Positions 40,342-49,997 of a stretch of 64,000 bases of DNA are shown here, piece by piece; the first letter of the stretch is position 1, and each line of letters opens with the position of its first letter. A program made the translations under genes and the position numbers. The stretch comes from Methylotenera_A sp044228245 (GTDB lineage: Bacteria; Pseudomonadota; Gammaproteobacteria; Burkholderiales; Methylophilaceae), in the NCBI GenBank assembly GCA_044228245.1, contig JBGAVG010000001.1:1-64000 (forward strand), in the 5' to 3' direction. A model generated the notes under the pieces. The model searched no databases. It had not been told where the DNA came from and worked only from the letters and a program-made list of their open reading frames with translations.

Positions 40342-40833
40342 ATGACAACACCAGCAAAAAATACCATTTGCCTCTGGTTTGACCGCGATGCCGAAGAAGC
40401 GGCACGGTTTTACGCCAGAACCTTTCCCAACTCGTCCGTTGGCACAGTATTTCGCGCACCGGGGGATAATCCTTCATGCAAGCAGGGAGATGTATTGACG
40501 GTTGAGTTTACCGTAATGGGCATTCATTGCCTTGGGCTCAACGGTGGGCCTGCGTTCAAGCATAGCGAAGCATTCTCTTTTCAGGTTGCAACTACTGACC
40601 AAGCCGAAACGGATCAATATTGGAACGCCATCGTTGGCAATGGCGGTCAGGAAAGCGAGTGCGGCTGGTGCAAGGACAAATGGGGTTTGTCTTGGCAGAT
40701 TACGCCTCTGGCACTGATGGAGGCGATAGCTGACCCAGACCCCGCTGCCGCCAAGCGCGCGTTCGATGCGATGATGACGATGCGCAAGATTGACATCGCC
40801 GCAATTGAGGCGGCGCGCCTCGCGCTAAGATGA
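40342..40833 (+). CDS. VOC-superfamily protein, PhnB/3-demethylubiquinone type
   Basis: The 163-residue product has the glyoxalase/bleomycin-resistance fold of the PhnB-like group: ICLWFDRDAEEAARFYARTF near the start, LGLNGGPAFKHSEAFSF, GGQESECGWCKDKWGLSWQI and ALMEAIADPDPAAAKRAFDA with MRKIDIAAIEAA at the end. The substrate is unknown. The ATG at 40342 is preceded by AGGAGA and starts the conserved region; an upstream in-frame start at 40318 is less likely. Confidence 0.88.
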   Translation: MTTPAKNTICLWFDRDAEEAARFYARTFPNSSVGTVFRAPGDNPSCKQGDVLTVEFTVMGIHCLGLNGGPAFKHSEAFSFQVATTDQAETDQYWNAIVGNGGQESECGWCKDKWGLSWQITPLALMEAIADPDPAAAKRAFDAMMTMRKIDIAAIEAARLALR

Positions 40834-40885
40834 TTTATTCCGTACTTATTAAAGTGAATTCACCATAACGAAAGAGAGAGCAAAT

Positions 40886-41356
40886 ATGCGTAAATTTATC
40901 CACAAACCACAAGGTGAACATACAATTACGCCTTATTTAAATATCAAAGGTGCGAAAGCGGCGATTGAATTCTACAGCCAGGTATTTGGCGCAAAAGAGA
41001 CCGGGCGGCTGTCAGCCCCTGATGGTGCTGTGATGCACTGCGAGTTACAAATCGGCGATTCTAAAATCATGCTGGCGGAAGAGTCACTTGAATGGGGCAA
41101 TATAAGCCCCACCACTTTGGGCGATAGCCCGGTGACCATTACTTTGTATGTGGATGATGTGGACGCGACCTTTCAGCGTGCGCTCGACGCTGGCGCAACG
41201 CAAATCATGCCGCTCAAAGATGAGTTTTATGGCCTTCGCGTCGGTGTGTTCTATGATCCTTTTGGGCACAAGTGGCACATTCATACACCGATTGAAGAAG
41301 TGTCGTTTGAGGAGATGCAGCGGCGTTGCGACGCCATGTTTGCTAACAAAAGTTAA
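40886..41356 (+). CDS. VOC-superfamily protein, glyoxalase-like
   Basis: The 156-residue protein has two beta-alpha-beta modules of the vicinal-oxygen-chelate fold: TPYLNIKGAKAAIEFYSQVF, MHCELQIGDSKIMLAEES, VTITLYVDDVDATFQRALDA and YDPFGHKWHIHTPIEEVS. It is the last gene of the ArsR-led cassette, with GAGAGAG upstream of the ATG. It may detoxify or bind a small molecule together with the preceding VOC protein; no substrate can be assigned. Confidence 0.88.
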   Translation: MRKFIHKPQGEHTITPYLNIKGAKAAIEFYSQVFGAKETGRLSAPDGAVMHCELQIGDSKIMLAEESLEWGNISPTTLGDSPVTITLYVDDVDATFQRALDAGATQIMPLKDEFYGLRVGVFYDPFGHKWHIHTPIEEVSFEEMQRRCDAMFANKS

Positions 41357-41394
41357 ATTATTGTTAAATTATTCATGTACCGCAAGAACCAGTA

Positions 41395-41913
41395 TTATCT
41401 GCGGTGCCTGTAATAAAAGCTTGGCCCCCAGTAAAAACGGCTGTAGCCATAGGGGTAAAAACCGTAATACGGATAAAAGAATGGATCATAATAATAGCTT
41501 TGCGACCTTGCACGCTCCCGCTCAAGCTGCTTCTGGGCCGCACGTTTTTCCTGTTCGCGTTTATTCATTTCATCTGCCAGCGCATTCTGTTTCGCCAGCT
41601 CGTTGCTTTGCTGGATATAATCCAGCACTTTGATATCCACGCCTCGCTTACTTAAATCCAGCGTCTGGGCTGACGTCAGTTCGTAGCGCGAGTTGCTGGC
41701 TTTGATTTTAGCGATAATCTCATCACTGGTTTTACCCTGCTTGCTATCCGCTACAATTTCATCCAGGCTCACTGTCGCTATGGCTGGCGGAATCAGTTTA
41801 GCCAATTCTTCCGGGGTGATTCTATCCACCTGAACCTGCTGCGTGCCAGTGCTGGCGCAGCCAGCTAGCATAAACAGCGCAACCATCAATGCTGTTAAAT
41901 AATAAGCTTTCAT
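41395..41913 (-). CDS. Lipoprotein with Tyr/Phe-rich C-terminus
   Basis: The 172-residue product has a lipoprotein signal ending MLAGC (Cys19), then a helical region (LDEIVADSKQGKTSDEIIAK, LDLSKRGVDIKVLDYIQQS), a charged coiled coil (about 105-138) and a final segment dominated by Tyr, Phe, Pro and Gly (YYYDPFFYPYYGFYPYGY). The aromatic tail is unusual and may interact with murein, a membrane or another protein. It overlaps the transglycosylase gene by 4 bases, so the two probably work together. Confidence 0.72.
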   Translation of the reverse strand: MKAYYLTALMVALFMLAGCASTGTQQVQVDRITPEELAKLIPPAIATVSLDEIVADSKQGKTSDEIIAKIKASNSRYELTSAQTLDLSKRGVDIKVLDYIQQSNELAKQNALADEMNKREQEKRAAQKQLERERARSQSYYYDPFFYPYYGFYPYGYSRFYWGPSFYYRHRR

Positions 41914-42857
41914 TGCAAACTCACTTTCTTTATGGCTGGCGACGCGCTGGTAATGCTCGCGTCAAAATTGTGCCTCTTTGATTGGTACAAGCCCAACACT
42001 TTCTTTACATACGCACGTGTTTCCTTATAGGGCGGCACACCCCTGTATCTATCTACCGCGCCTTCACCTGCATTGTATGCGGCTACCGCAAGCGTCACAT
42101 CGCCTCTGAAATACGAGAGCAGCCAGCGCAGATACGCCACGCCACCTTTGATGTTTTGCGATGCGTTAAACGCATTCTTTACGTTGAAGCGTTCTGCCGT
42201 GGCAGGGATGATCTGCATTAAGCCATGCGCATTTTTGTTAGACTTTGCCGATACTTTAAAGTTGGATTCCGCGGTAATAATGGATAGCACCAGCTTGGAG
42301 TCGACCTTATACCAGTCGGCAATAGTGTCCACCAAACCCACTACCCAGCGCTTACTTTTTGGCAGCTTGGCCACATACGCATCGATTGCAGGTGAACCTT
42401 GAGAATAGCCATATTGCTGCACTGGCGCGCGCTCTGGTGCAACAGCCTCCAGCACGCATAGCGGCGTATCACTGGTTTTGATTTCAATCGTTTCCAGCAT
42501 TTTTTGCGCCTCAAAATGCCCGTGGGTGGAGGCAATGCTAAACAGATTGGCCGCATAATCACGGTTGGCCGGCACACCGCGCCCAAATGCGTACAGCATG
42601 CCCAGCCGGTACAAACCCTCCGCGCTGCCATAGCGCGCAGCTTCGCAATACAGATTGGCCGCTTTCCAGGCGGATTCACCATTATTTTCGGCATCATTTT
42701 CATCGCTTACCAACACGCTTGCGCGCTCTAGCAACGCTTTGACCACCGGCGGCTCATTGTCAAACGTCTCCAGCTCGGCTTGTGTATAGGCATAAGAACT
42801 CTGGCTTGAAAGAATCAAACTTAAACTTACAAACCAGAGCCTCACATTTTTGAGCAT
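41910..42857 (-). CDS. Lytic transglycosylase with Sel1-like repeat
   Basis: The 315-residue protein has a signal peptide (1-23), a Sel1/TPR-like segment (AARYGSAEGLYRLGMLYAFG, about 75-110) and a C-terminal SLT domain with the catalytic glutamate in LSIITAESNFKVSAKS, then GLMQIIPATAERF and AAYNAGEGAVDRYRGVPPY. It cleaves peptidoglycan glycan strands in the periplasm. It lies 10 bases after clpB and is coupled to the downstream lipoprotein gene, so it may share the clpB heat-shock transcript. Confidence 0.88.
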   Translation of the reverse strand: MLKNVRLWFVSLSLILSSQSSYAYTQAELETFDNEPPVVKALLERASVLVSDENDAENNGESAWKAANLYCEAARYGSAEGLYRLGMLYAFGRGVPANRDYAANLFSIASTHGHFEAQKMLETIEIKTSDTPLCVLEAVAPERAPVQQYGYSQGSPAIDAYVAKLPKSKRWVVGLVDTIADWYKVDSKLVLSIITAESNFKVSAKSNKNAHGLMQIIPATAERFNVKNAFNASQNIKGGVAYLRWLLSYFRGDVTLAVAAYNAGEGAVDRYRGVPPYKETRAYVKKVLGLYQSKRHNFDASITSASPAIKKVSLQ

Positions 42858-42867
42858 GTTTTGTCGA

Positions 42868-45456
42868 TCAGTTCGCCTTGTTAAAGGTCATTTTGCCTGC
42901 CATACAATCAATTATGACTGTATCTTTCGCCACAAAATTCCCTGCCAATATTTCGCGCGCCAACGGGTTCTCGATTTCACTTTGAATCGCCCGTTTTAGC
43001 GGCCGTGCGCCATACACCGGGTCGAAGCCTGCACTCGCGATTTCCGCCAGCGCGGCATCGGTAATCACCACCTCGATATCCAGCGCATGCAAGCGCTTGG
43101 TTAACAATTGCAATTGGATTTTTGCAATCGATTTCACATTGGCTTCATCCAGGCTATGGAAAACGACCACCTCGTCGATACGGTTGACGAACTCTGGCCT
43201 GAAGTGCGTTTTTACTTCGCCCATCACTGCCAGTTTCACCACTTGGTAATCCTGATCCGCCATGTTCTGGATCATTTGCGAGCCCAGATTAGACGTCATG
43301 ATAATTACCGTATTCTTGAAATCCACCGTGCGGCCTTGGCCATCGGTCAAACGGCCATCATCCAGCACTTGCAGCAATACATTAAACACGTCCGGATGCG
43401 CTTTTTCCACTTCATCCAGCAAAATGACGGAATAAGGCTTGCGTCGCACCGCTTCTGTGAGCGTACCGCCTTCTTCATAACCTACATAGCCAGGCGGCGC
43501 ACCAATCATGCGTGCCACTGAGTGTTTCTCCATAAACTCACTCATGTCGATACGAATCAAATGGTCTTCCGAATCGAATAAGAAGTTCGCCAATGATTTA
43601 CACAGCTCGGTTTTACCCACACCGGTTGGGCCCAAGAATAAAAAACTGCCATAAGGCCGATTCGGGTCGCCCAGACCGGAGCGTGAACGACGGATCGCAT
43701 CAGAAACCAAGCGCACAGCTTCATCCTGCCCTACCACACGCTCATGCAATTTAGCCTCCATGGTCAACAGTTTTTCGCGCTCGCCTGTCATCATCTTGCT
43801 CACCGGTATACCCGTTGCACGACTTACCACCTCTGCAATCTCGTCCGCGCCTACTTCTGTGCGCAGCATCTTGTTTTTGGCTTGTTCTGTGCTCTCCTCC
43901 ACGCTTGAAGCCTGTTTTAGCTGCGCTTCCAGCTGTGGCAGTTTGCCATATTGCAGCTCTGAAACTTTTTGCCAGTCACCTTTGCGCTTGGCCTCTTCCA
44001 TCTCTTGCCTGATTTTCTCAATCGCCTCTTTGATGTGGGCAGAACCTTGCACCTGCGCTTTTTCCGCCTTCCAGATTTCTTCCAGATCGGCGTATTCTTT
44101 TTCCAGTTTGGTGATTTCTTCTTCAATCAGGCCAAATCTTTTAATCGAGCCTTCGTCCTTTTCACGGCGCACGGCTTCGCGCTCGATTTTCAATTGAATC
44201 AAACGCCTGTCCAGCTTATCCATCACTTCCGGCTTGGAATCAATCTCCATCTTGATGCGTGATGCCGCCTCATCAATCAAATCAATCGCCTTATCAGGCA
44301 AGAAGCGGTCGGTGATATAACGATGTGACAGTTCCGCCGCCGCCACAATCGCCGGGTCGGTAATCTCGACACCGTGGTGCAGCTCGTATTTCTCCTGCAA
44401 ACCGCGCAGAATCGCAATCGTCGCTTCCACGGTCGGCTCATCTACCAGCACTTTCTGGAAGCGGCGTTCCAATGCCGCATCTTTTTCGATGTATTTACGG
44501 TATTCATCCAAAGTGGTCGCGCCTACGCAGTGCAATTCGCCGCGCGCCAAAGCGGGTTTCAGCATATTGCCGGCATCCATCGCACCTTCCGCCTTGCCTG
44601 CGCCCACCATGGTATGGATTTCGTCAATAAATACGATGGTTTGGCCTTCATCCTGCGCCAATTCCTTAAGTACGGATTTCAGGCGCTCTTCAAACTCGCC
44701 GCGGTATTTCGCACCCGCCAGCAAAGCCGCCATGTCCAGCGATAACACTTTTTTGTTTTTAAGACTTTCCGGCACTTCCCCATTGACAATGCGCTGCGCC
44801 AGACCTTCCACGATCGCGGTCTTTCCCACGCCAGGTTCGCCAATTAGCACGGGGTTATTCTTGGTGCGGCGTTGCAGCACCTGTATGGCGCGGCGGATTT
44901 CATCATCGCGTCCGATCACCGGGTCGAGCTTACCCATTCTTGCACGCTCGGTTAAATCCAGCGTATATTTTTTAAGCGCTTCACGCTGGCCTTCAGCTTC
45001 CTGGCTGTCTACATTACCATCGCCACGAACCGCATGGATACTGGCTTCCAGAGCAGCCTTGGTGAGGCCGTTTTGCCTGAGCAATTTACCCGTTTCGCCT
45101 TTGTCATCCGCCAGCGCCAGCAAAAACATCTCGCTCGCAATATAGGCATCGCCACGCTTTTGCGCAAGTTTATCGGTGACATTCAGGAGATTATTCAAAT
45201 CGCGCGAAATCGCTACTTCACCGCTGGTGTCAGGCGATTTTGGCAAATTGCCAATCGCGGCATTTAAGCCGGACTTGAGCGGGTTCAGCTGTACGCCTGC
45301 ACGCGCAAGCAAGGACGCCGTGCTGCCATCCTCTTGGTTCAGCAAGGCAAGCAGCAAGTGCTGCGGCTCAATCGCGGTATTGTCTGCCCCCAGTGCGATG
45401 CTTTGAGCGTCATTAATGGCCTGCTGGAATTTGGTCGTCAGTTTGTCGAAGCGCAT
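42868..45456 (-). CDS. clpB: ClpB disaggregase
   Basis: ClpB is the Hsp100 ATPase that rescues aggregated proteins together with DnaK. The 862-residue protein has an N-terminal repeat domain (1-150), the first AAA+ module with Walker A GEPGVGKTA, the coiled-coil middle domain (about 410-525) and the second AAA+ module with GPTGVGKTE and DEVEKAHPDVFN. It lacks the ClpP-binding loop, as expected. The ribosome-binding site AAGGAGG is nearly perfect, and a sigma32-like promoter lies upstream. Confidence 0.98.
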   Translation of the reverse strand: MRFDKLTTKFQQAINDAQSIALGADNTAIEPQHLLLALLNQEDGSTASLLARAGVQLNPLKSGLNAAIGNLPKSPDTSGEVAISRDLNNLLNVTDKLAQKRGDAYIASEMFLLALADDKGETGKLLRQNGLTKAALEASIHAVRGDGNVDSQEAEGQREALKKYTLDLTERARMGKLDPVIGRDDEIRRAIQVLQRRTKNNPVLIGEPGVGKTAIVEGLAQRIVNGEVPESLKNKKVLSLDMAALLAGAKYRGEFEERLKSVLKELAQDEGQTIVFIDEIHTMVGAGKAEGAMDAGNMLKPALARGELHCVGATTLDEYRKYIEKDAALERRFQKVLVDEPTVEATIAILRGLQEKYELHHGVEITDPAIVAAAELSHRYITDRFLPDKAIDLIDEAASRIKMEIDSKPEVMDKLDRRLIQLKIEREAVRREKDEGSIKRFGLIEEEITKLEKEYADLEEIWKAEKAQVQGSAHIKEAIEKIRQEMEEAKRKGDWQKVSELQYGKLPQLEAQLKQASSVEESTEQAKNKMLRTEVGADEIAEVVSRATGIPVSKMMTGEREKLLTMEAKLHERVVGQDEAVRLVSDAIRRSRSGLGDPNRPYGSFLFLGPTGVGKTELCKSLANFLFDSEDHLIRIDMSEFMEKHSVARMIGAPPGYVGYEEGGTLTEAVRRKPYSVILLDEVEKAHPDVFNVLLQVLDDGRLTDGQGRTVDFKNTVIIMTSNLGSQMIQNMADQDYQVVKLAVMGEVKTHFRPEFVNRIDEVVVFHSLDEANVKSIAKIQLQLLTKRLHALDIEVVITDAALAEIASAGFDPVYGARPLKRAIQSEIENPLAREILAGNFVAKDTVIIDCMAGKMTFNKAN

Positions 45457-45486
45457 ATTACCTCCTTAAAAGTCTAGTTATAAGCA

Positions 45487-45514
45487 AGGTGGGGCGGCTT
45501 TTGCCATTTTCAAT
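45487..45514 (-). promoter_or_regulatory. Sigma32-type heat-shock promoter of clpB
   Basis: Reading on the minus strand, ATTGAAA (45514-45508), a 13-base spacer and CCCCACCT (45494-45487) closely match the heat-shock consensus CTTGAAA-N13-CCCCATnT recalled for enterobacterial sigma32. The position, about 30 bases before the clpB start, is right for a promoter. The remaining sequence to 45688 holds the start region of the divergent signalling gene. Confidence 0.78.
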
Positions 45515-45688
45515 GCCTAAAGCGCAGTTGCATCTGTTTCTATTTCTATCACACCATGTTTGATAGCGCTTAAGTTTTACTGATTCCAGTCGTTAAGAAT
45601 TTACTAATTCGTTTTATAGGTACAAGGCAATGCGGCGTTAACGCCTGCTATATCAACCTGTGCTGTTTTATTAAAGATACTTAAACAA

Positions 45689-48600
45689 GTGAAAAACTCA
45701 ACAAAACTAGATCAACCGCTGCTGGCTGCAGGCCATGCAGACTCTCTGAGCGAGTTGTTTTCAGACGAGCGCAAATCCGCCTGGAATCTGCTGGGTTCGC
45801 TGCAAGGCGTTGCCATTATTGCTACAGACGAGAAATGCAACGTCAATTTTGCCAACGCTTACGCCTGCGAAATCTTCAGCCTGGATCAAAATGATATCGC
45901 CGCAGGGAGCGGACAATTGCCCAAAGCAATCCATAAGCGCGTCATCGCCCACCTGAAAAATCCTGCCACGGATTTTGTACTGCAGTATGCCTTAAAAAGC
46001 GAGTTGCGCACACTTAAAGTTTTTACCTCCGATTTTACAAATCCGGAAAACAAAAAAACCGGCTACGTGCTTCACATGCATGACATCACAGACCGGGTAA
46101 ACACTGAACTGCAATTGCGGCAGGCCGAAGAGCTGTTACGCAGCCTGATTGACGCCAGCCCGGATTTCATCTGCTTCAAGGATGCAAAAAACCGCTGGCT
46201 GGAAGCCAATAGCAGTTGCCTGGAGCTATTTCAACTTAGCCCGCAGGATTATCAATACAAAACTGATATTGACCTCGCCGGCATCGCAGATCCGATTTTC
46301 AGAGAGACCTTCCGCCATTCAAGGATCACCGATGAGCGCGCCTGGCACTCTGGAAAATCCATTCGGAATGAAGAAACCATCGCACTTCCGCATGGCGGCG
46401 AGAAGGTACTGGACATTATAAAAATCCCGCTTTTTAATGATGATGGCAGCCGTCAGGGCCTGGTGACGCTGGGCCGCGACATTACCGAACGCAAGATGGC
46501 AGAGAATCATTTGCGCGATCGCAGCGCGGTACTGGATGCACTGATTTCCTGCGACTGGCTGCTACACTCTGCTGAATCCTGGCACGCAGCAGCAACTGAA
46601 GTATTACAGCAATTATGCCTTGCGTTACGCTTTACGCGCGCCACTATTCTAAAAAATGTGGCCTCTAACAATAACGAATCCATATCTGCTCCTTCCAAAA
46701 TATTGTACAAATGGTCGATGCCCGGATTCGTTAATCCACGCAGTGATCTCGAGGCCATCAACTTTAATGACGCACGCTTAACACGCTGGAATGATGCGCT
46801 TCAGCAAGGCAGCCCCGTTTTTGGCGACATCAAAGACCTGCCAAGCGAGGAACGCAACATCCTCAAACAGCACGACACGCAGTCCATTGTCATCGTGCCG
46901 CTTTTTTGTGACAACGCCTGGTGGGGGAACATCATTATCGAGCGCTGTCATGATCTGATTAAAACCACGCCACAAGAGCTTGGCTCCTTAATGGCGATAG
47001 GCAGATCGTTAAGCGTAGCCATTCAAAGAGAAAGCGCCTGCAAACGCTTGCATCAGGCCAAAATCGCTTTTGACAGCGCGACCGAGGGCATCATGATCAT
47101 TGACCAGAACGCCTGCATTACCGCCATTAACAAGGGGTTCACTGACATCACCGGCTTCACTGAGGAAGATGTTCTGGGTGCTACCCCCAAAGTTTTGCAA
47201 GCGGGTCCGGACAATCTATGGAGCAGTTTATTTAACGAAGGAAAATGGTGTGGTGAAGTTTCAAATCACCGGAAAAATGGCGAGCTTTATCTGGAATGGC
47301 TCACGATTACGGTCGTCAAAAATCAGGAAGGACAAACCGTCAACTATGTCGGCGTTTTTGCTGATATTACCGAATACAAGCGCTCGCAGCATCGGCTGCA
47401 TGAATTGGTCAACCATGATCCGCTGACAGGGCTGCCCAATCGCCGCCTCCTGAATGAATTGCTGGAACATGCCATTAAACGTGCCGAACGTGAAAAACAT
47501 CAAATCGCGCTGCTGTTTATTGATCTGGATCGTTTCAAAGCGATTAATGACAGCCTCGGCCATCAAATAGGCGACAAACTGTTATATGAAGTGTCAAAAA
47601 GAATCCGCCATGTGATACGCGAGAGTGATGTAGTGACGCGGCTGGGCGGTGACGAGTTTCTGGTCATGATGGATATGATTAATCAACCGAAAGATGCCGA
47701 GCAGGTTGCACAGAAGATTATTCATGCGTTGCAGGCTGAATTCAATATCGACAGCAAAGAAATTTACATCAGCGCAAGTATCGGTATTTCCATATTTCCC
47801 AAAGACGGCAGCGATGTCGATAGCGCTATCAAAGCAGCCGATATCGCAATGTATCAGGTCAAAAATAATGGCAAAAACAATCATTGCTTCTATTCAGCCG
47901 AACTCAGTAAAGATGTCGTCGAGCGTTTTACCATGGAAAGCCAGTTGCGTCGCGCCCTGGAACGCAAGCAGTTCGAGGTGTACTACCAGCCGCAGGTATC
48001 TCTTGTTACCGGGGAGATTATTGGCGCAGAGGCGCTTATCCGCTGGAACCATCCTGAGTTAGGCCTTGTTTCTCCTGCCAAGTTTATCCCGGTTGCCGAA
48101 GAAACCGGCCTGATTGTGCAGATTGGCGAATGGGTATTGCGTCAGGCCGCTTTGCAGGCCATGCAGTGGATTAAAGACGGTTATGCAATCCAGTGGATTT
48201 CAGTCAACGTATCTGGCGTACAGGTGATGCGCAGCAGCTTCGCCGACACGGTTTACGGAATCATGATTGAAACAGACTGCAAGCCAAGCGTGCTGGAACT
48301 GGAAATTACCGAAAGTACCGTGATGCAAAATACGGAATACGTGATTGACACCTTCAATCGCATCAAACAGCTCGGTGTCCGCTTGGCTATTGATGACTTC
48401 GGCACAGGCTATTCATCGCTATCGATTCTCAAGCGGTTGCCGCTGGATAAAATCAAGATCGACCAATCGTTTGTGCGTGACCTGCCGCACGATCAGGACG
48501 ATGCAGCCATTGCCAGCGCCATTTATGCAATGGCACGCAGCCTAGGCTTTTCTGTGATTGCGGAAGGCGTGGAAACCCTGGCGCATGCGGAATTCTTGAA

Positions 48601-48703
48601 AAATATGGGCTGCGAAGAAGCGCAGGGGTACCTGTATAGCAAACCTGTGACCACCACGGAATTCAACAAATTATTAGCCGCAAACAGGCAAAGAGGTAAA
48701 TAA
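45689..48703 (+). CDS. PAS-PAS-GAF-PAS-GGDEF-EAL signalling protein
   Basis: This 1004-residue cytoplasmic protein turns over cyclic di-GMP. In order it has PAS domains (about 30-130 and 150-270), a GAF-like domain (about 290-440), a third PAS (about 450-570), a diguanylate cyclase domain with RLGGDEFLVMMD (GGDEF near 652) and an EAL domain (EALIRWNHPELG near 780, DDFGTGYSSL, EGVETLAHAEFL). An RxxD inhibitory site (RESD) lies five residues before GGDEF, so both activities and product inhibition look intact. The start is GTG at 45689. It ends one base before the HD-GYP gene. Confidence 0.94.
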   Translation: MKNSTKLDQPLLAAGHADSLSELFSDERKSAWNLLGSLQGVAIIATDEKCNVNFANAYACEIFSLDQNDIAAGSGQLPKAIHKRVIAHLKNPATDFVLQYALKSELRTLKVFTSDFTNPENKKTGYVLHMHDITDRVNTELQLRQAEELLRSLIDASPDFICFKDAKNRWLEANSSCLELFQLSPQDYQYKTDIDLAGIADPIFRETFRHSRITDERAWHSGKSIRNEETIALPHGGEKVLDIIKIPLFNDDGSRQGLVTLGRDITERKMAENHLRDRSAVLDALISCDWLLHSAESWHAAATEVLQQLCLALRFTRATILKNVASNNNESISAPSKILYKWSMPGFVNPRSDLEAINFNDARLTRWNDALQQGSPVFGDIKDLPSEERNILKQHDTQSIVIVPLFCDNAWWGNIIIERCHDLIKTTPQELGSLMAIGRSLSVAIQRESACKRLHQAKIAFDSATEGIMIIDQNACITAINKGFTDITGFTEEDVLGATPKVLQAGPDNLWSSLFNEGKWCGEVSNHRKNGELYLEWLTITVVKNQEGQTVNYVGVFADITEYKRSQHRLHELVNHDPLTGLPNRRLLNELLEHAIKRAEREKHQIALLFIDLDRFKAINDSLGHQIGDKLLYEVSKRIRHVIRESDVVTRLGGDEFLVMMDMINQPKDAEQVAQKIIHALQAEFNIDSKEIYISASIGISIFPKDGSDVDSAIKAADIAMYQVKNNGKNNHCFYSAELSKDVVERFTMESQLRRALERKQFEVYYQPQVSLVTGEIIGAEALIRWNHPELGLVSPAKFIPVAEETGLIVQIGEWVLRQAALQAMQWIKDGYAIQWISVNVSGVQVMRSSFADTVYGIMIETDCKPSVLELEITESTVMQNTEYVIDTFNRIKQLGVRLAIDDFGTGYSSLSILKRLPLDKIKIDQSFVRDLPHDQDDAAIASAIYAMARSLGFSVIAEGVETLAHAEFLKNMGCEEAQGYLYSKPVTTTEFNKLLAANRQRGK

Positions 48704-48704
48704 G

Positions 48705-49997
48705 ATGCAATCTAATCAACCCCATTTTATTGAAGTTGGTCAACTTCAAGTCGGCTTGTACGTTCATCTTGACTTGGGCTGGATGGATCACCCATTTACC
48801 CTGAGCAACTTTAAACTTAAGGACGAAGAACAAATTTTGAAAATCAAAAAAATCGGGTTAAAAAAATTACGTTACGACCCGAAACGCAGTGATTGCGAGC
48901 CTTTGCCTGTAGCACCCGCTACGCCTGCCAGCACGGCTACTTCAGCAGTTGAAGCTGCTAGTGCAATCCCCAAAGATGAATCACCTGTCATGCCTTCTAC
49001 AGCTGAACGTCTGGTGCAACTGCATCGTGCAATTGATGAAAACGAAAAAAAATTCGTCATTGCCAGCGATATGACACGGCAGATCACCCACAACATTCTT
49101 GCCGACCCCGAAACATCTATCGAGCAAGCCGCTTTGCTGGTAAATGATATGGTGGATACCGCGCTGATGGAAGGCGATGTTGCCATCCATGCGCTGAATG
49201 GCAATAACTCGAGCGATCAAAATTATCAGCACCCGCTCAATGTCACTGTGCTTGCGCTCATGATGGCCAAGTCCATTGAAATGTCGAAAGAAGATGTGCG
49301 GCTGCTGGGCATGGCAGCGTTATTCCATGACATCGGCAAAGCTGAAATCGCCGAGCATATTTTGACGAAAAAAGAGCCGCTGACTAAATCAGAGCAATTG
49401 CACTACGAACAGCACAGCGAGATTGGCGCGCGCATGGCGCAAGAGGTGGGCCTGCCGGTGCGCGTGGGTAAAATCATCTTGCAGCACCATGAACACGCGG
49501 ACGGCACGGGGTTTCCTAACCGTCTGAATAACGAACAGACAGACCCGCTCGCCAGACTAGTCGCGCTGGCAAATGGATACGACAATCTTTGCAACCCCAA
49601 TAACCATGCGCTTGCCAAAACGCCTTACGAAGCCCTAGCGCACATGTATGCGCATCAGCGCACAAAATTCGATGAATCATTGCTCAAGCATCTCATCAAG
49701 TCGCTGGGCATTTATCCGCCCGGCAGCATTGTGCAACTATCCACGGGTGTACATGCGATCGTTATTTCGGCAAACCCACACAAGCCGCTGCGCCCTTATG
49801 TGATGCTGCATGACCCGTTGGCTGACCGGAAAGCGCCACGGATACTGGATTTACGCCAAGAACCGAACATCAACATCAGCGCCTGCATACGTGCAAACCA
49901 ACTGCCGCCGGATGTGCGAAGTTATTTGAATCCGCGCAACAAGATCAGTTATTTTATGGAAACCGAGTTATCAAAAAATGAGGAAACATCAGACTAA
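48705..49997 (+). CDS. HD-GYP-type cyclic di-GMP phosphodiesterase
   Basis: The 430-residue protein has a DUF3391-like N-terminus (VGQLQVGLYVHLDLGWMDHP), a variable linker and an HD-GYP domain with LFHDIGKAEIAEHIL and the degenerate signature HHEHADGTGFP, where the usual G-Y-P is G-F-P. HD-GYP proteins hydrolyse cyclic di-GMP to GMP or pGpG. It directly follows the GGDEF-EAL gene, so the two form a signalling unit. Its 3' end overlaps the convergent BNR-repeat gene by 4 bases. Confidence 0.9.
   Translation: MQSNQPHFIEVGQLQVGLYVHLDLGWMDHPFTLSNFKLKDEEQILKIKKIGLKKLRYDPKRSDCEPLPVAPATPASTATSAVEAASAIPKDESPVMPSTAERLVQLHRAIDENEKKFVIASDMTRQITHNILADPETSIEQAALLVNDMVDTALMEGDVAIHALNGNNSSDQNYQHPLNVTVLALMMAKSIEMSKEDVRLLGMAALFHDIGKAEIAEHILTKKEPLTKSEQLHYEQHSEIGARMAQEVGLPVRVGKIILQHHEHADGTGFPNRLNNEQTDPLARLVALANGYDNLCNPNNHALAKTPYEALAHMYAHQRTKFDESLLKHLIKSLGIYPPGSIVQLSTGVHAIVISANPHKPLRPYVMLHDPLADRKAPRILDLRQEPNINISACIRANQLPPDVRSYLNPRNKISYFMETELSKNEETSD

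Noticed and set aside
44489..45145. A 218-codon plus-strand frame
   Set aside because: It is antisense to the conserved first AAA+ module of clpB and low in complexity (Ser-rich), typical of a shadow frame.
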